Assembly (NCBI GenBank): GCA_016210495.1
Contig: JACQUC010000136.1
Location: 1 to 54,743 of the forward strand
Length of the DNA stretch: 54,743 nucleotides
Source of the DNA: Chloroflexota bacterium
GTDB lineage: Bacteria > Chloroflexota > FW602-bin22 > JACPRP01
Reading direction: 5' to 3'
Below are positions 23,362-32,301 of the stretch, in pieces (position 1 is the stretch's first letter; every line of letters starts with the position of its first letter). The notes under the pieces are model-generated. The model searched no databases, was not told the origin of the DNA, and was given only the letters and a program-made list of their open reading frames with translations. A program made the position numbers and the translations under genes.

Positions 23362-24843
23362 CTAGCGCGCCCAAGATACCATACGCTCGCTCGCCCAGTT
23401 GTAGCTTAGCTGTTGGGGCGAAAGAGGGCGTTGGTTCTTTCCGTCGGCGTCCATGACGTAGAGCTTCCAGGGACCTTCACGATCCGAGATGAAGGCGATG
23501 CTGCGCCCATCAGGAGACCAGGCGGGTGATAGATTATTCGGCTTAGTGGTGGCAAATGGAGGACTCTGAGTAAGCAGCATCTGGCCCGATGCGTCGGCGT
23601 TCATCACGCCGATCTCCCAATGGTCGTGCTGGTTGTACTCGTAGGCGATCCTGCTTCCATCGGGCGACCAGGCCGGGAATGCGAACCTCGTATCGGTGCC
23701 GGGGAGCAGCTTTGCGGGGGTATCCTCGGCGACGAGGTAGAGTCCGTTATTGCCTTTGAACAAGAGCGTGTTGCCATCGGGTGACCATGATGGAGAGAAG
23801 CTATGAGAGGGCTGGTTCGGCGGGCCCCAGGTCTTGCCATCCGCCAGGTCTACGACGACGATTCTATAGAAAGCGTCGACTTCGGCATTGCCTCGCCTGT
23901 CTTTGCGAAACCCCTGGTAGGTCTGATAGAAGGCGATCTTGCTCCCATCGGGTGACCACGCAGGAGCTCTGGCCTGGTCGGCCTCGAAAACCAGACGTCT
24001 GTCACTTCCGTCAGGGTTCATGACGTAGATACCCGTGGGCGATTGCCAAAGTGCAAAGGCGATCTTGCTCCCGTCGGGGGACCAGGCGGGATCCAATCCA
24101 TTCCCTATCTGCGCCAGACCGGTGCCGTCGGCTTTCATGGCGTAAATGGGGCCGCCGATGCTGGTCTGGAAAGTTATAGTGCCTGAAAGTGAAGCAGGCG
24201 TTGGTGGGCCAGCAGGTCCTTCTGCTACCGGCACGGTGTTGGCAAGAGGGACAGCTCCCTTGACGAACACGTACTGGTCGCCCAAGAGGCCGAGCGAGAC
24301 GTTGTAAGGGGGCGACAGGGTCGGATGCTCCTCGAACCGCGCACGCTGGAAATACTGCACGGAGAGGCCGTTTTCAACTAAAGGCTCCGTGATCGGGTAG
24401 CCGAAAATCTCTAGGCCGCCACGCGACTCGAAGAACTCCTTGAAGGCGAAGCTCACAGTGTGGCCGATCTCGGGAAAATAGCGTCGGTTTGGATCGTCGG
24501 GCGCAGGTATTTGCTCTGGCGCGATCGGTGGCTGGCCGGGTCCAAAAAGAACGCTCCCGATCAGCATCAACTGCACCCGGTATGGCGCGGGATTCTCGGG
24601 CCACCATTCCAGGCGGTGCCGCTGAAAATACTGGACGATGCGACCTTCCTGGAAAAACTGCTCGGTTCGCGGGTAGCCAAATATGTCCAGGCCTCCACGG
24701 CTGTCAAAAAAGCTAAGGAACTCTCCCCGCACGAAATGGCCGGTCTGCGGAAAGTAGCGTGCTTCCTCCGCGCGTACGCCGGCTGAAGGCAACAGCGATA
24801 CCGCCACCACTAAGGCGACGGCAAGGTGAACCAAACTCCTCAC
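23362..24843 (-). CDS. Secreted protein with two YFPxTGH repeats and a PD40/TolB-like propeller
   Basis: About 493 residues from a GTG at 24843 (GAGGTGG upstream; other starts possible). A signal peptide (LVHLAVALVVAVSLLPSAGVRA) is followed by two copies of a ~65-residue module, RYFPQTGHFVRGEFLSFFDS and RYFPEIGHTVSFAFKEFFES, each continuing GG-LxIFGYPxTE and VQYFQRxRxE. I know this module mainly from Chloroflexota secreted proteins. The C-terminal half has six or seven PD40 blades (AWSPDGSKIAF, SWSPDGNTLLF, AWSPDGRSIAFISD), expected to form a beta-propeller. Extracellular binding is likely; the ligand is unknown. It may be co-transcribed with the pump, since the RND stop is 42 bases upstream. 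Confidence 0.85.
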   Translation of the reverse strand: MRSLVHLAVALVVAVSLLPSAGVRAEEARYFPQTGHFVRGEFLSFFDSRGGLDIFGYPRTEQFFQEGRIVQYFQRHRLEWWPENPAPYRVQLMLIGSVLFGPGQPPIAPEQIPAPDDPNRRYFPEIGHTVSFAFKEFFESRGGLEIFGYPITEPLVENGLSVQYFQRARFEEHPTLSPPYNVSLGLLGDQYVFVKGAVPLANTVPVAEGPAGPPTPASLSGTITFQTSIGGPIYAMKADGTGLAQIGNGLDPAWSPDGSKIAFALWQSPTGIYVMNPDGSDRRLVFEADQARAPAWSPDGSKIAFYQTYQGFRKDRRGNAEVDAFYRIVVVDLADGKTWGPPNQPSHSFSPSWSPDGNTLLFKGNNGLYLVAEDTPAKLLPGTDTRFAFPAWSPDGSRIAYEYNQHDHWEIGVMNADASGQMLLTQSPPFATTKPNNLSPAWSPDGRSIAFISDREGPWKLYVMDADGKNQRPLSPQQLSYNWASERMVSWAR

Positions 24844-24885
24844 TCCCCCCACCTCACACAAATAGTCAGGAACGATCGGCGCAAA

Positions 24886-27800
24886 CTAGTGACCTGCGTC
24901 GTGGCCGCCATTTGACCCGCCACTTATCGGACGCGGAACACCGAGAGGAAAACCTACGGCCGGCTGGGTTGCTCTGCGCCGGAACAGCAGGGCCTGCAGG
25001 GCATCCAAATAGGTATACATCACTGGCACCAGCACCAGGGTTAGGAGTGTGGACGATATCACGCCGCCAATCACCACCACGGCCATCGGCGAACGCGACT
25101 CGGCCCCGGCCTCGAACTTCAGGGCCAGAGGAATCATAGCGCAGACGATGGTAGCCGTGGTCATCAAGATCGGCCTCAATCGGGTTCGCCCCGCCTCCAC
25201 AATAGCCCTGTTACGCGGCTCGCCACGCGCCCGAAGCGTATTGGTGTAGTCGACGAGCAAGATGGCGTTCTTGGCCACCAGGCCCATCAACATAATAATG
25301 CCGATCATAGAGAAAATATTGAGGGTGTTGCCGGTAAGCAGCAATCCACCAAAGGCACCCACTATGGATACAGGCAGCGAGAACATGATGGCCAAGGGGT
25401 AAAGCCAGGACTCGTACAGGGCGACCATCAGCATATATATGAGGACGATAGAAAGCGCCAGCGCAGCGAGCAACGAGTTGAAGGCCTGCTCCAGCATCTG
25501 CACCTGGCCGCCCAGGACAACCCTATAGCCAGTAGGCACGGGGACATCCCTAAGTTGCTCGCGAATGTCGCGTGCCACATCGCCAATTGGCCGGCCAGAT
25601 ACCTGAGTACTCACGGTGATAACGCGCTGCCGGTCCGAGCGGACGATCTGCGCCGGCCCTCTGGCCTTGGTGATCGTGGCGATCTGGCCGAGCCTGACCG
25701 GCTGTCCCCCGGTCAGCCCCAGCCCGGTCTGCCCTGTTGTGGGGAAGATCGGTATCTGGGCGATGTCGGAGATCGTGCGTTTGCTGTCTTCGTCGAGCTT
25801 CAGCGTTATGTCGACCTGTGTCTGGCTCTCGCCCCTCAACTGCGTGATGACACTGCCGGAGATAGCCGTGCGAAGCGTAGTGGCCACCTGGTTGGCGGCA
25901 ATACCCAGCTCGGCCATCTTGCGTCGGTTCAGCACGGCCCGAACCTCGTCTGTGCCGGCAAGGGCGCTGTTGCGTACGTCCACCACACCCGGAACCTGCC
26001 TGACAGACTGCTCGATCTGAGCCGCCAGCTTGGTCAGGGTCTCCAGGTCGTCGCCCAGGATGCGGATCTGGCCGCCGCCGCCGCCGCCGCCACCGCCGAA
26101 CCCACTCTGCATCGACACCTGTATGTTCACCTCCGGTATGCCGGCACCAAGGCGTCGCACCTCGCTCATTATCTGCCAGACCGTCCTGGAGCGCTCCCTT
26201 TTGTCGACCAGTTGCACGTCGATGCTGCCGCTACGGCCGCCGCCTCCTGGGCCGAAGCCTCCTGAGCCGACAGAGGTGAAAAGCGCCTGCACTTCAGGGA
26301 TATTGTTCAGACCCGCTTCCATTTGCCTCACGGCCCGGTCGGTAACCTCAAGACTTGTCCCGGGAGGCAACTGCACGCTGACCCGAAACGCGTTATCGTC
26401 CTCCTGCGGCGCATATTCGGTCCCCAGTAGATTGAGGGGAATGAACGCGTATGCGCCGGCCAGCGCGGCGAAGCCGACGACCACGATCACCGGCCTGTGG
26501 CGAAGAGACCAGGTGAGGACACCGGCGTAGGCCGAAGCGAGGCGATTGTAACCGCTTTCCCAGACATTAGTAAACCAGGCCCACGGCCCGCGGCCGCGCA
26601 ATTCCTCGCCCTCCTTCAGCCAACGCGAAGCCAGCATAGGGGTAAGTGTGAAGGAGATGAGCAAAGAGAACAGCGTCGCGGCAGCAATGGTCAGGCCGTA
26701 TTCTTTGAACATCCTTCCGATATTGCCCTGCATGAAAGCCACGGGCAGGTAGACGACGATGTCGGTTAGCGTGATGGCGATGGCAGCAAGACCGATCTCA
26801 CTACGGCCTTTGAGCGCAGCGAGCATCGGTGGATCGCCCAGATGCAGATGCCGGTTGATGTTCTCGAGCACGACGATTGAATCGTCGACCAGAATACCGA
26901 TCATCAGAGCCAGAGCCAGCATTGACATGGTGTTGAGACTGAAGCCAAATGCGTACATCACCAGAAAAGTGGAAATCAAGGAAGTAGGAATCGCCAGGAC
27001 GACGATGACCGTGTTCCGCCAGGTGTGGAGGAACACCACGAGGACCATCGCCGTGAGCAGGATTGCCATCCCCAGGTCGAACTGCACGGCGTCGAGCGCT
27101 GCCCGTGTGAACCGCGAAGAGTCGTTGGTAATGGTGAGCTGCACGCCAGGCGGAAGCAAGCGCTGGGCACGCTCGACAGTCTGGCGCACCTCTTCGGCGA
27201 CCAGCAGGCTGTTGGCATCGGACTGCTTAGTTACACTGAGCCCAACGCTGTCGTTGCCGTTGTAACGTTGAAAGCGGGTCACATCTTTGTAGCCTTCGAC
27301 CACGGTGGCCACGTCGCGCAGGAAAATTGGACCCGTCGAAGTATTGGAGATTATCAGGTCTCTTAGATCAGCGGCGCTGCGAAATAGTCCCAGCGAGCGC
27401 ACGGCCACGCTCTGGCGCCCCTCTGTCAGTGAGCCCGCGGGCACACTGACGTTTTCTCTTTGCACGGCGTTCGTGATTTGTTGCAGCGAAAGTCCGTAGG
27501 CCTCCAGCTTCGTGGGGTCAACCCTCACCTGGATCTCTCGCTGCCTGCCACCCGAAACGGACACGTCCGCAACCCCCAGGATCGACTGGATGCGCGGTTG
27601 GATATCGTTGGTGGCGATCTCGTACAACTGCTCGATTGGCAAGGGACCGTTAAGAGAGACGTTCATAACGGGGAATGAGTTGGGATCCGCCTTGTTTACT
27701 GTGGGAACGCCTGCGTCTACAGGGAGGCGCGAGCGGATGGCGGCTAGTCTTCGCTCGATGTCGACGGCCGACTGATTGGCGTCGGCCCCCTCCACCAGTT

Positions 27801-28080
27801 GGATGTTCACTGTGGCGCGACCCTCTGTGGAGGTGGAGCCAATGCTGGAGACGCCAGCGAGACCCGAAAGCGCGGCCTCGATGGGCTTGGCGATGAACTC
27901 CTCGGCGTCCTGAGGAGAGGCACCGGCATATGTGACCGAGACGTTGACCCAGGGGAAGCTGACGTTGGGCATCCGGTCTACTCTTAGCAGGCGGTACGAC
28001 ACGACGCCCATCAAGACTAGAGCGATGATGAACATCAGCACGGCCAGGGGGCGAGTGACGGCTAGTCTAGTCAGTCCCAT
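24886..28080 (-). CDS. RND-family efflux transporter (AcrB/HAE1 type)
   Basis: 1064 residues, a full-length HAE1 pump. The N-terminus is LAVTRPLAVLMFIIALVLMGV, followed by the porter domain (YAGASPQDAEEFIAKPIEAAL). TM4 carries the proton-relay Asp pair in MIGILVDDSIVVLENINRH, and the C-terminal half repeats the plan (LMGLVAKNAILLVDYTN). A run of nine glycines (26071-26097, seven GCC triplets in a row on the plus strand) sits in the second porter half. Such pumps are proton antiporters for drugs or lipids. The adaptor gene is directly upstream on the same strand; no outer-membrane factor is in the window. GGAGG lies upstream of the ATG. Confidence 0.93.
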   Translation of the reverse strand: MGLTRLAVTRPLAVLMFIIALVLMGVVSYRLLRVDRMPNVSFPWVNVSVTYAGASPQDAEEFIAKPIEAALSGLAGVSSIGSTSTEGRATVNIQLVEGADANQSAVDIERRLAAIRSRLPVDAGVPTVNKADPNSFPVMNVSLNGPLPIEQLYEIATNDIQPRIQSILGVADVSVSGGRQREIQVRVDPTKLEAYGLSLQQITNAVQRENVSVPAGSLTEGRQSVAVRSLGLFRSAADLRDLIISNTSTGPIFLRDVATVVEGYKDVTRFQRYNGNDSVGLSVTKQSDANSLLVAEEVRQTVERAQRLLPPGVQLTITNDSSRFTRAALDAVQFDLGMAILLTAMVLVVFLHTWRNTVIVVLAIPTSLISTFLVMYAFGFSLNTMSMLALALMIGILVDDSIVVLENINRHLHLGDPPMLAALKGRSEIGLAAIAITLTDIVVYLPVAFMQGNIGRMFKEYGLTIAAATLFSLLISFTLTPMLASRWLKEGEELRGRGPWAWFTNVWESGYNRLASAYAGVLTWSLRHRPVIVVVGFAALAGAYAFIPLNLLGTEYAPQEDDNAFRVSVQLPPGTSLEVTDRAVRQMEAGLNNIPEVQALFTSVGSGGFGPGGGGRSGSIDVQLVDKRERSRTVWQIMSEVRRLGAGIPEVNIQVSMQSGFGGGGGGGGGQIRILGDDLETLTKLAAQIEQSVRQVPGVVDVRNSALAGTDEVRAVLNRRKMAELGIAANQVATTLRTAISGSVITQLRGESQTQVDITLKLDEDSKRTISDIAQIPIFPTTGQTGLGLTGGQPVRLGQIATITKARGPAQIVRSDRQRVITVSTQVSGRPIGDVARDIREQLRDVPVPTGYRVVLGGQVQMLEQAFNSLLAALALSIVLIYMLMVALYESWLYPLAIMFSLPVSIVGAFGGLLLTGNTLNIFSMIGIIMLMGLVAKNAILLVDYTNTLRARGEPRNRAIVEAGRTRLRPILMTTATIVCAMIPLALKFEAGAESRSPMAVVVIGGVISSTLLTLVLVPVMYTYLDALQALLFRRRATQPAVGFPLGVPRPISGGSNGGHDAGH

Positions 28081-28107
28081 TCTCTCTTTTATCCTCCTGC
28101 CAAAATA

Positions 28108-29871
28108 TTACTGGCCGGGCTTACTTTCTTGCGTACCGGAGCCCTGGTCCGATTTCCTCGGCGTACCTGGCCTCTCGCCAGGTTTCTCCGTTGCGCCTGG
28201 CTTACCAGGCATTCCGGGCCGCTGCTGTCCCGGCTGGTCCGGTTGGTTGGCCACGCGAACCGAGTCGCCATCGTTCAGGTTCGTGCCTCCCGCGATTACC
28301 ACCTGGTCCCCAGCGGCCAGGCCTCCGATTATCTCGACGTTCTTCTCGTCGACCAGACCCAGCTTGAGCTCCCTCAAGCTCGCCTTGCCGTCGGCGACCG
28401 CGAAAGCGTGAGATTTCCCGTCGCGCTCGAACACGGCCTCCTTTGTCAAGAGCAGCGCCGTCGCCTTTTGCGCCGCCGTGACTCTTGCCTCGGCAAACAT
28501 CCCAATCCGCAGCTTGCCATCACGCTGGTCGGGAACCACCTTGATCATAAACGTGTGGGTACGCGCGTCAGCCGTAGGGGAAACGGAGCTTACCTTTCCA
28601 GCAAAAGACTCGCCGGGGTAGGCGGATACGGACAACGATACCGACTGTCCCGTCTGGAACCGGGCGATGCTGGCTTCCTCGACGCTGACAGCAACTTCCA
28701 CGTCGTTTGAAACAAGAGATACGATCGGCGCGGACTGCGTAGCTAAGGCTCCTTCGGCAAGGAATCTCTGGGCCACAATGCCATCGAAAGGCGCGACCAC
28801 GAATGCCTCGGCTCGCTGGGCCTTGGCCACTTCCACGGCTGCCTGCGCCACCGCGATCTGTGCCTGCGCCGACCTTACGTCCTGCTCGGTGTAAGGGTTC
28901 CTTCTGACGGCGAGCTGATTCTCGGCCTGCAAAACCGCCGACTCGGCGATGGTGAGGTCCTCTTCGCTCGGGCCAGCCGCCACTTGGTCGAGCCTGGCCT
29001 GAGCCGAAGCCAAGTCAGCTTCCGCGCTCGTCACTGCCTTCTCGGCCGTGGCCAGGTCTTCGGCCCTGGGACCTGCCGTTCTTACATTAAAGTTGGCCAG
29101 CGCCGCCTGATAGTCGATGGTGGCCTGTTGCAGGGCAGCCGCCTGCGTTGTGGCGCCCAGGTCGGGCCTGAAGGCGACCCTATCGTACTCAGCCTGGGCT
29201 CTTTGAACAGCTACGGCGGTCCGATCCACCGTGGCTCTCAAGCCCGCCAACTCGTCCTGGCTCAGCGGGGCTTTCAATCTTGCTAGGTCTGCGCGTGCTC
29301 TCTCCAACCTCGACTGAGCTGCCGTCACGGCGCTCCGCGACGCCTGCAAATCCGCCGAAGTAGCACCCCTTTTCACTACCTCGAACCTGGCACGGGCCGC
29401 GTCAAGGGCGGCTGCCGCAGAGGCCACGTCCTCATACCTGCCGCCACCAGACAGAGTAGACAACCTGGCCTCAGCGCTCATCAGGTTCGCCTCCGCCTGC
29501 CTAACCTGGGCATCCAGGGTGAAGTGGTCCAACTCGGCTATGATATCCCCAGCCTTTACCGGGCTGCCCACGTCCACGCGGACTTTGTCCAGGCGACCGG
29601 CGGTTCTCGGGACGACGTTTACTTGCGCCCGGGCCTGGATGCTTCCCGCGTAGGAAAGCACGGACGAGATGCTCCCTTGCGTGACGGCGGCGACGTTGAC
29701 CGGCACGGCGGGTCTTTGACGAGGGGCACCAGCGGCGCCTCCAGGTCCGGCACCCGGCGCACTCGCCCCCCCCTGCTGTCCAGGAAGACTGCCAAGAAGA
29801 TTGCACGAAACCGTCGAAATGACTAGCGCTGCAAGAATCCCCACCAGGCTCGCGATGCGAAGCCCCCTCAC
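28108..29871 (-). CDS. HlyD/AcrA-type membrane fusion lipoprotein
   Basis: 587 residues from a GTG at 29871; GGAGG is 7 bases upstream. A hydrophobic leader ends at a probable lipobox (VISTVSC), then a Gly/Ala/Pro linker. The biotinyl-lipoyl halves (VVPRTAGRLDKVRVDVGSPV and VVAPFDGIVAQRFLAEGALA) flank an unusually long alpha-helical hairpin of about 230 Ala/Glu/Arg-rich residues, a coiled coil. A beta-barrel domain (VEVAVSVEEASIARFQTGQ) and a Pro/Gly/Lys-rich tail (GQQRPGMPGKPG) end the protein. It should dock onto the RND pump encoded 27 bases downstream. Two direct repeats at 30185-30223 upstream could be its operator. Confidence 0.92.
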   Translation of the reverse strand: MRGLRIASLVGILAALVISTVSCNLLGSLPGQQGGASAPGAGPGGAAGAPRQRPAVPVNVAAVTQGSISSVLSYAGSIQARAQVNVVPRTAGRLDKVRVDVGSPVKAGDIIAELDHFTLDAQVRQAEANLMSAEARLSTLSGGGRYEDVASAAAALDAARARFEVVKRGATSADLQASRSAVTAAQSRLERARADLARLKAPLSQDELAGLRATVDRTAVAVQRAQAEYDRVAFRPDLGATTQAAALQQATIDYQAALANFNVRTAGPRAEDLATAEKAVTSAEADLASAQARLDQVAAGPSEEDLTIAESAVLQAENQLAVRRNPYTEQDVRSAQAQIAVAQAAVEVAKAQRAEAFVVAPFDGIVAQRFLAEGALATQSAPIVSLVSNDVEVAVSVEEASIARFQTGQSVSLSVSAYPGESFAGKVSSVSPTADARTHTFMIKVVPDQRDGKLRIGMFAEARVTAAQKATALLLTKEAVFERDGKSHAFAVADGKASLRELKLGLVDEKNVEIIGGLAAGDQVVIAGGTNLNDGDSVRVANQPDQPGQQRPGMPGKPGATEKPGERPGTPRKSDQGSGTQESKPGQ

Positions 29872-29924
29872 CAACTCACCTCCTGATAAGTCGACAAACA
29901 CCCGTGTCGTCAGATCGGCTCTTA

Positions 29925-30031
29925 GTGCGAAACAGCTACGTCACCCCTGCCCCACCCCGGGCGGACAGAGCCGTCTCCCGATGGAATCGGGATCCCGGCT
30001 CGGGACGCCCCTACGGCGGTCTGCTTCGCAC
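29925..30031. repeat. Long dispersed repeat bounded by GTGCGAA/TTCGCAC
   Basis: GTGCGAA (29925-29931) and TTCGCAC (30025-30031) are inverted ends. Inside are GCCCCACCCCGGGCGGACAG (29949-29968), an inner TCCCGAT/ATCGGGA hairpin and a CGCCCCTACG end. The same 20-mer and end arrangement recur at 44324-44392. It is MITE-like in layout, but no target duplication was recognised. Confidence 0.6.
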
Positions 30032-30184
30032 CGATAACTAGATTAACGGGAGCACCGTGCTCTGGTGGACATCCTTGTCCGTACACTGACAAATTGTAAC
30101 AGGTCAGGCGCCCCGATGAGCTTTCGGAAAAGCATATCGAAAGCGCTAGAGCCATAGATCGCCAAGGCAATTGTCAGCGAATAA

Positions 30185-30223
30185 TGTTAACATACTGTTT
30201 GGTAAATGTTAAGAGACTGTTTG
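30185..30223. repeat. Tandem direct repeat TGTTAA-N4-CTGTTTG, 22-bp period
   Basis: TGTTAACATACTGTTTG (30185-30201) and TGTTAAGAGACTGTTTG (30207-30223). The 22-base period is two helical turns. It is placed upstream of the efflux operon and downstream of hemA, as expected for a regulator site; this is inference. Confidence 0.45.
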
Positions 30224-30238
30224 CAACGGTAGTGCCAA

Positions 30239-31501
30239 CTAGCTCTCGCCAAGGTCAAAGAGCTCACGAAGCGCGTGAGCGTAGTCGTGTCCATCACGAT
30301 CGTGGCTGCGAGATTTAAGGCGAGTGATGGGCAAGTGAAGTATCTTGTTGACGATCGCCTGTGTCAAGGCGTTGACCCGCTCCCGATCGCGATCAGATAG
30401 GTCGCCCAGCTTGCTTAGAGCTTTGGCAAGCTCGGCCTGTCGAATGTTCTCCGCCCTGTCGCAAAGCGCCGCAATGGTCGGAACCACGTCGAGCGTGCCA
30501 TACCAGGCAAGGAATTTACCAACCTCGGTCTCGATTATGGCCTCGACTTTCTTGGCTTCCTTCTCTCTTTCGCGCAGATTGGCCTCCCGCACCGCCTTAA
30601 GGTCGTCGATGTTATACAGGTAGGCATTCTCAAGCTTATCTATCTGTGGATCGATGTCACGGGGCACGGCGATGTCGATGAAGAATATGGGCTTGTTTTT
30701 CCTCTGGCGCAAGGCGTGCCTGACGGCATCGGCCGAGACAACGTACTCGGTGGAGCCGGTCGAGCTAATGACGATGTCCGAGACCGCCAGGGCCTCGGCG
30801 ATGCGCTCGAATTCGATGGCTCGGCCCTGAAAACGATCAGCCAGTTCCTGTGCCCTTCGGTGAGTGCGGTTGGTGACAAGTACCGTACTGGCGCCATTGT
30901 CGACAAGGGTGCGAGCCGTGAGCTTTCCCATTTCCCCAGCCCCTACGACGAGCACCGTGCAGCGCCTGAGCTCCCCGAAGATCTTTTTGGCAAGCTCGAC
31001 GGCGGCATAGCTCACCGAGGCCGCGTTCCTGCTGATATCGGTCTCCGTTCTGGCCAGCTTGCCGACGTTGATGGCGTGCCGAAACAGCGCCGACAGCACC
31101 GGCCCGGAGGAGCGCCCGGTCTCGGCGGCCTCGAACGCCTCTCGCACCTGGCCCAGAATCTGGGGCTCGCCCAAGATCATCGAGTCTATGCCCGACGAGA
31201 CGCGGAAGATATGGCGGACGGCGTCTGCCTGAGAATGGCAATAAAGGTAATCCTCAAAGTCCCGAAGGGGAACGCCGTGGAAATCGGCAAGGAACTGCTT
31301 CGTAACGTCCACGCCGGGGTCCGCGCACTCGGTGACTGAATAGATCTCGGTGCGATTGCAGGTGGAAAGTATGACACCTTCCGCGACCTGTTGAGAGAGC
31401 GTGTACAAGGCTACACCCAGTTGTTGGTTATCGAAAGCCAGGCGCTCGCGCAACTCGACCGGCGCCGCCCTGTGATTCAAGCCCACGACAATGATTTGCA
31501 C
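30239..31501 (-). CDS. hemA: Glutamyl-tRNA reductase
   Basis: 420 residues, normal length. It catalyses the first step of C5 tetrapyrrole synthesis, reducing glutamyl-tRNA to glutamate-1-semialdehyde. The N-terminus MQIIVVGLNHRAAPVELRERLAF is canonical. The catalytic Cys48 lies in LSTCNRTEIYSV and the substrate-site segment is SGIDSMILGEPQILGQVREAF. The NADPH fold has LVVGAGEMGKLTARTL, followed by VSDIVISSTGS. The C-terminal helical dimerisation domain is present. It starts 5 bases after the siroheme synthase stop, so the pair is an operon supplying heme and siroheme. Confidence 0.96.
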   Translation of the reverse strand: MQIIVVGLNHRAAPVELRERLAFDNQQLGVALYTLSQQVAEGVILSTCNRTEIYSVTECADPGVDVTKQFLADFHGVPLRDFEDYLYCHSQADAVRHIFRVSSGIDSMILGEPQILGQVREAFEAAETGRSSGPVLSALFRHAINVGKLARTETDISRNAASVSYAAVELAKKIFGELRRCTVLVVGAGEMGKLTARTLVDNGASTVLVTNRTHRRAQELADRFQGRAIEFERIAEALAVSDIVISSTGSTEYVVSADAVRHALRQRKNKPIFFIDIAVPRDIDPQIDKLENAYLYNIDDLKAVREANLREREKEAKKVEAIIETEVGKFLAWYGTLDVVPTIAALCDRAENIRQAELAKALSKLGDLSDRDRERVNALTQAIVNKILHLPITRLKSRSHDRDGHDYAHALRELFDLGES

Positions 31502-31506
31502 GCTTG

Positions 31507-32172
31507 CTACCGACGCCCTCCAACGGTTTCGGACGCTGCCATACTATGTCTCTGCAAAGAGGAAATCAGCATGCTCTTGGCCCGCTCCGTCAGCCCGCTC
31601 TTGAGCAACTCAAGCAGCTCCGCATCCAGGGAATCCTGCCACGCCTCGGAGTCGACGCTCAGGCCGTTACGCCCGATGTCGTGACGAACTTCAGCGACCA
31701 GCTCCAAAAGGGACTCGTACTCGGGCAACAGCACACGCTCGATCTCAGCACGCAGCTTCCTGGCGAGAGCGGGGCTTCTCCCGTGTGTCGAAACGCCGAC
31801 GAGTAGATCGCCTCGCCGCACCACCGATGGAACGATGAAATTGCCGCGATCTGGAGCGTCTACGACGTTCACGAGCTTTCCCTTCGACTCGGCTTCCTCA
31901 GCCACGCGAGCGTTGATGCCAAGATCGCTGGTAGCTGCAACCACGATGAACGCGCCATCGAGGTCGCCGGTGCAGTAACCTCGTTCTACGAAGTCGATTT
32001 GGCCGCTGCTCCACAGCTTGCGCAGAGGAGGCGAGAGCTCCAGGCTGATGACAGTCACCTGGCCGCCGCAGCGCAATAGAGATTTCACCTTTCGCTCGGC
32101 TACTTGCCCACCGCCAACGACCACGCAACGCCTGCCCTCAATGTTCAGATGCGCCGGATAGTACTCTGACAC
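31507..32172 (-). CDS. Precorrin-2 dehydrogenase/sirohydrochlorin ferrochelatase (CysG-N/Met8 type)
   Basis: 221 residues from a GTG at 32172, giving the family-typical start SEYYPAHLNIEGRRCVVVGGG. A GTG at 32202 is the alternative. The NAD-binding Rossmann motif VVVGGGQVAERKV is followed by the catalytic-region NVVDAPDRGNFIVPSVVRRGDLLVGVSTHGRSPALARKLR in pieces; the Asp of DAPD is the conserved acid. This enzyme oxidises precorrin-2 to sirohydrochlorin and may insert iron to give siroheme. There is no methyltransferase domain, so precorrin-2 must be made by a separate CobA. It is first in the operon with hemA. Confidence 0.92.
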   Translation of the reverse strand: MSEYYPAHLNIEGRRCVVVGGGQVAERKVKSLLRCGGQVTVISLELSPPLRKLWSSGQIDFVERGYCTGDLDGAFIVVAATSDLGINARVAEEAESKGKLVNVVDAPDRGNFIVPSVVRRGDLLVGVSTHGRSPALARKLRAEIERVLLPEYESLLELVAEVRHDIGRNGLSVDSEAWQDSLDAELLELLKSGLTERAKSMLISSLQRHSMAASETVGGRR

Positions 32173-32214
32173 GCCACCCCGCTCTTGGTTAAGGATCGAC
32201 ACGTTTGCGCTATT

Positions 32215-32243
32215 AAGATACTACGCTGGGAAAATCTAGTCAA
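32215..32243 (-). promoter_or_regulatory. Promoter of the siroheme synthase-hemA operon
   Basis: Minus strand TTGACT (32243-32238), 17-base spacer, TATCTT (32220-32215). The start would be near 32208, so the GTG at 32202 would have almost no leader, which favours the GTG at 32172. Confidence 0.6.
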
Positions 32244-32301
32244 GAGGCTTGCTGGGGGTCGCCGGGCATCGGCGATCAGTGGTCCGGGGACCGTGGGTTA
32301 T

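Larger units (their letters stand above)
29902..30238. other. Intergenic region upstream of the efflux operon
   Basis: There is no credible gene here. It contains a 107-bp dispersed repeat (29925-30031) and a pair of 22-bp-spaced direct repeats (30185-30223). No convincing promoter for the adaptor gene was found. Confidence 0.5.
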
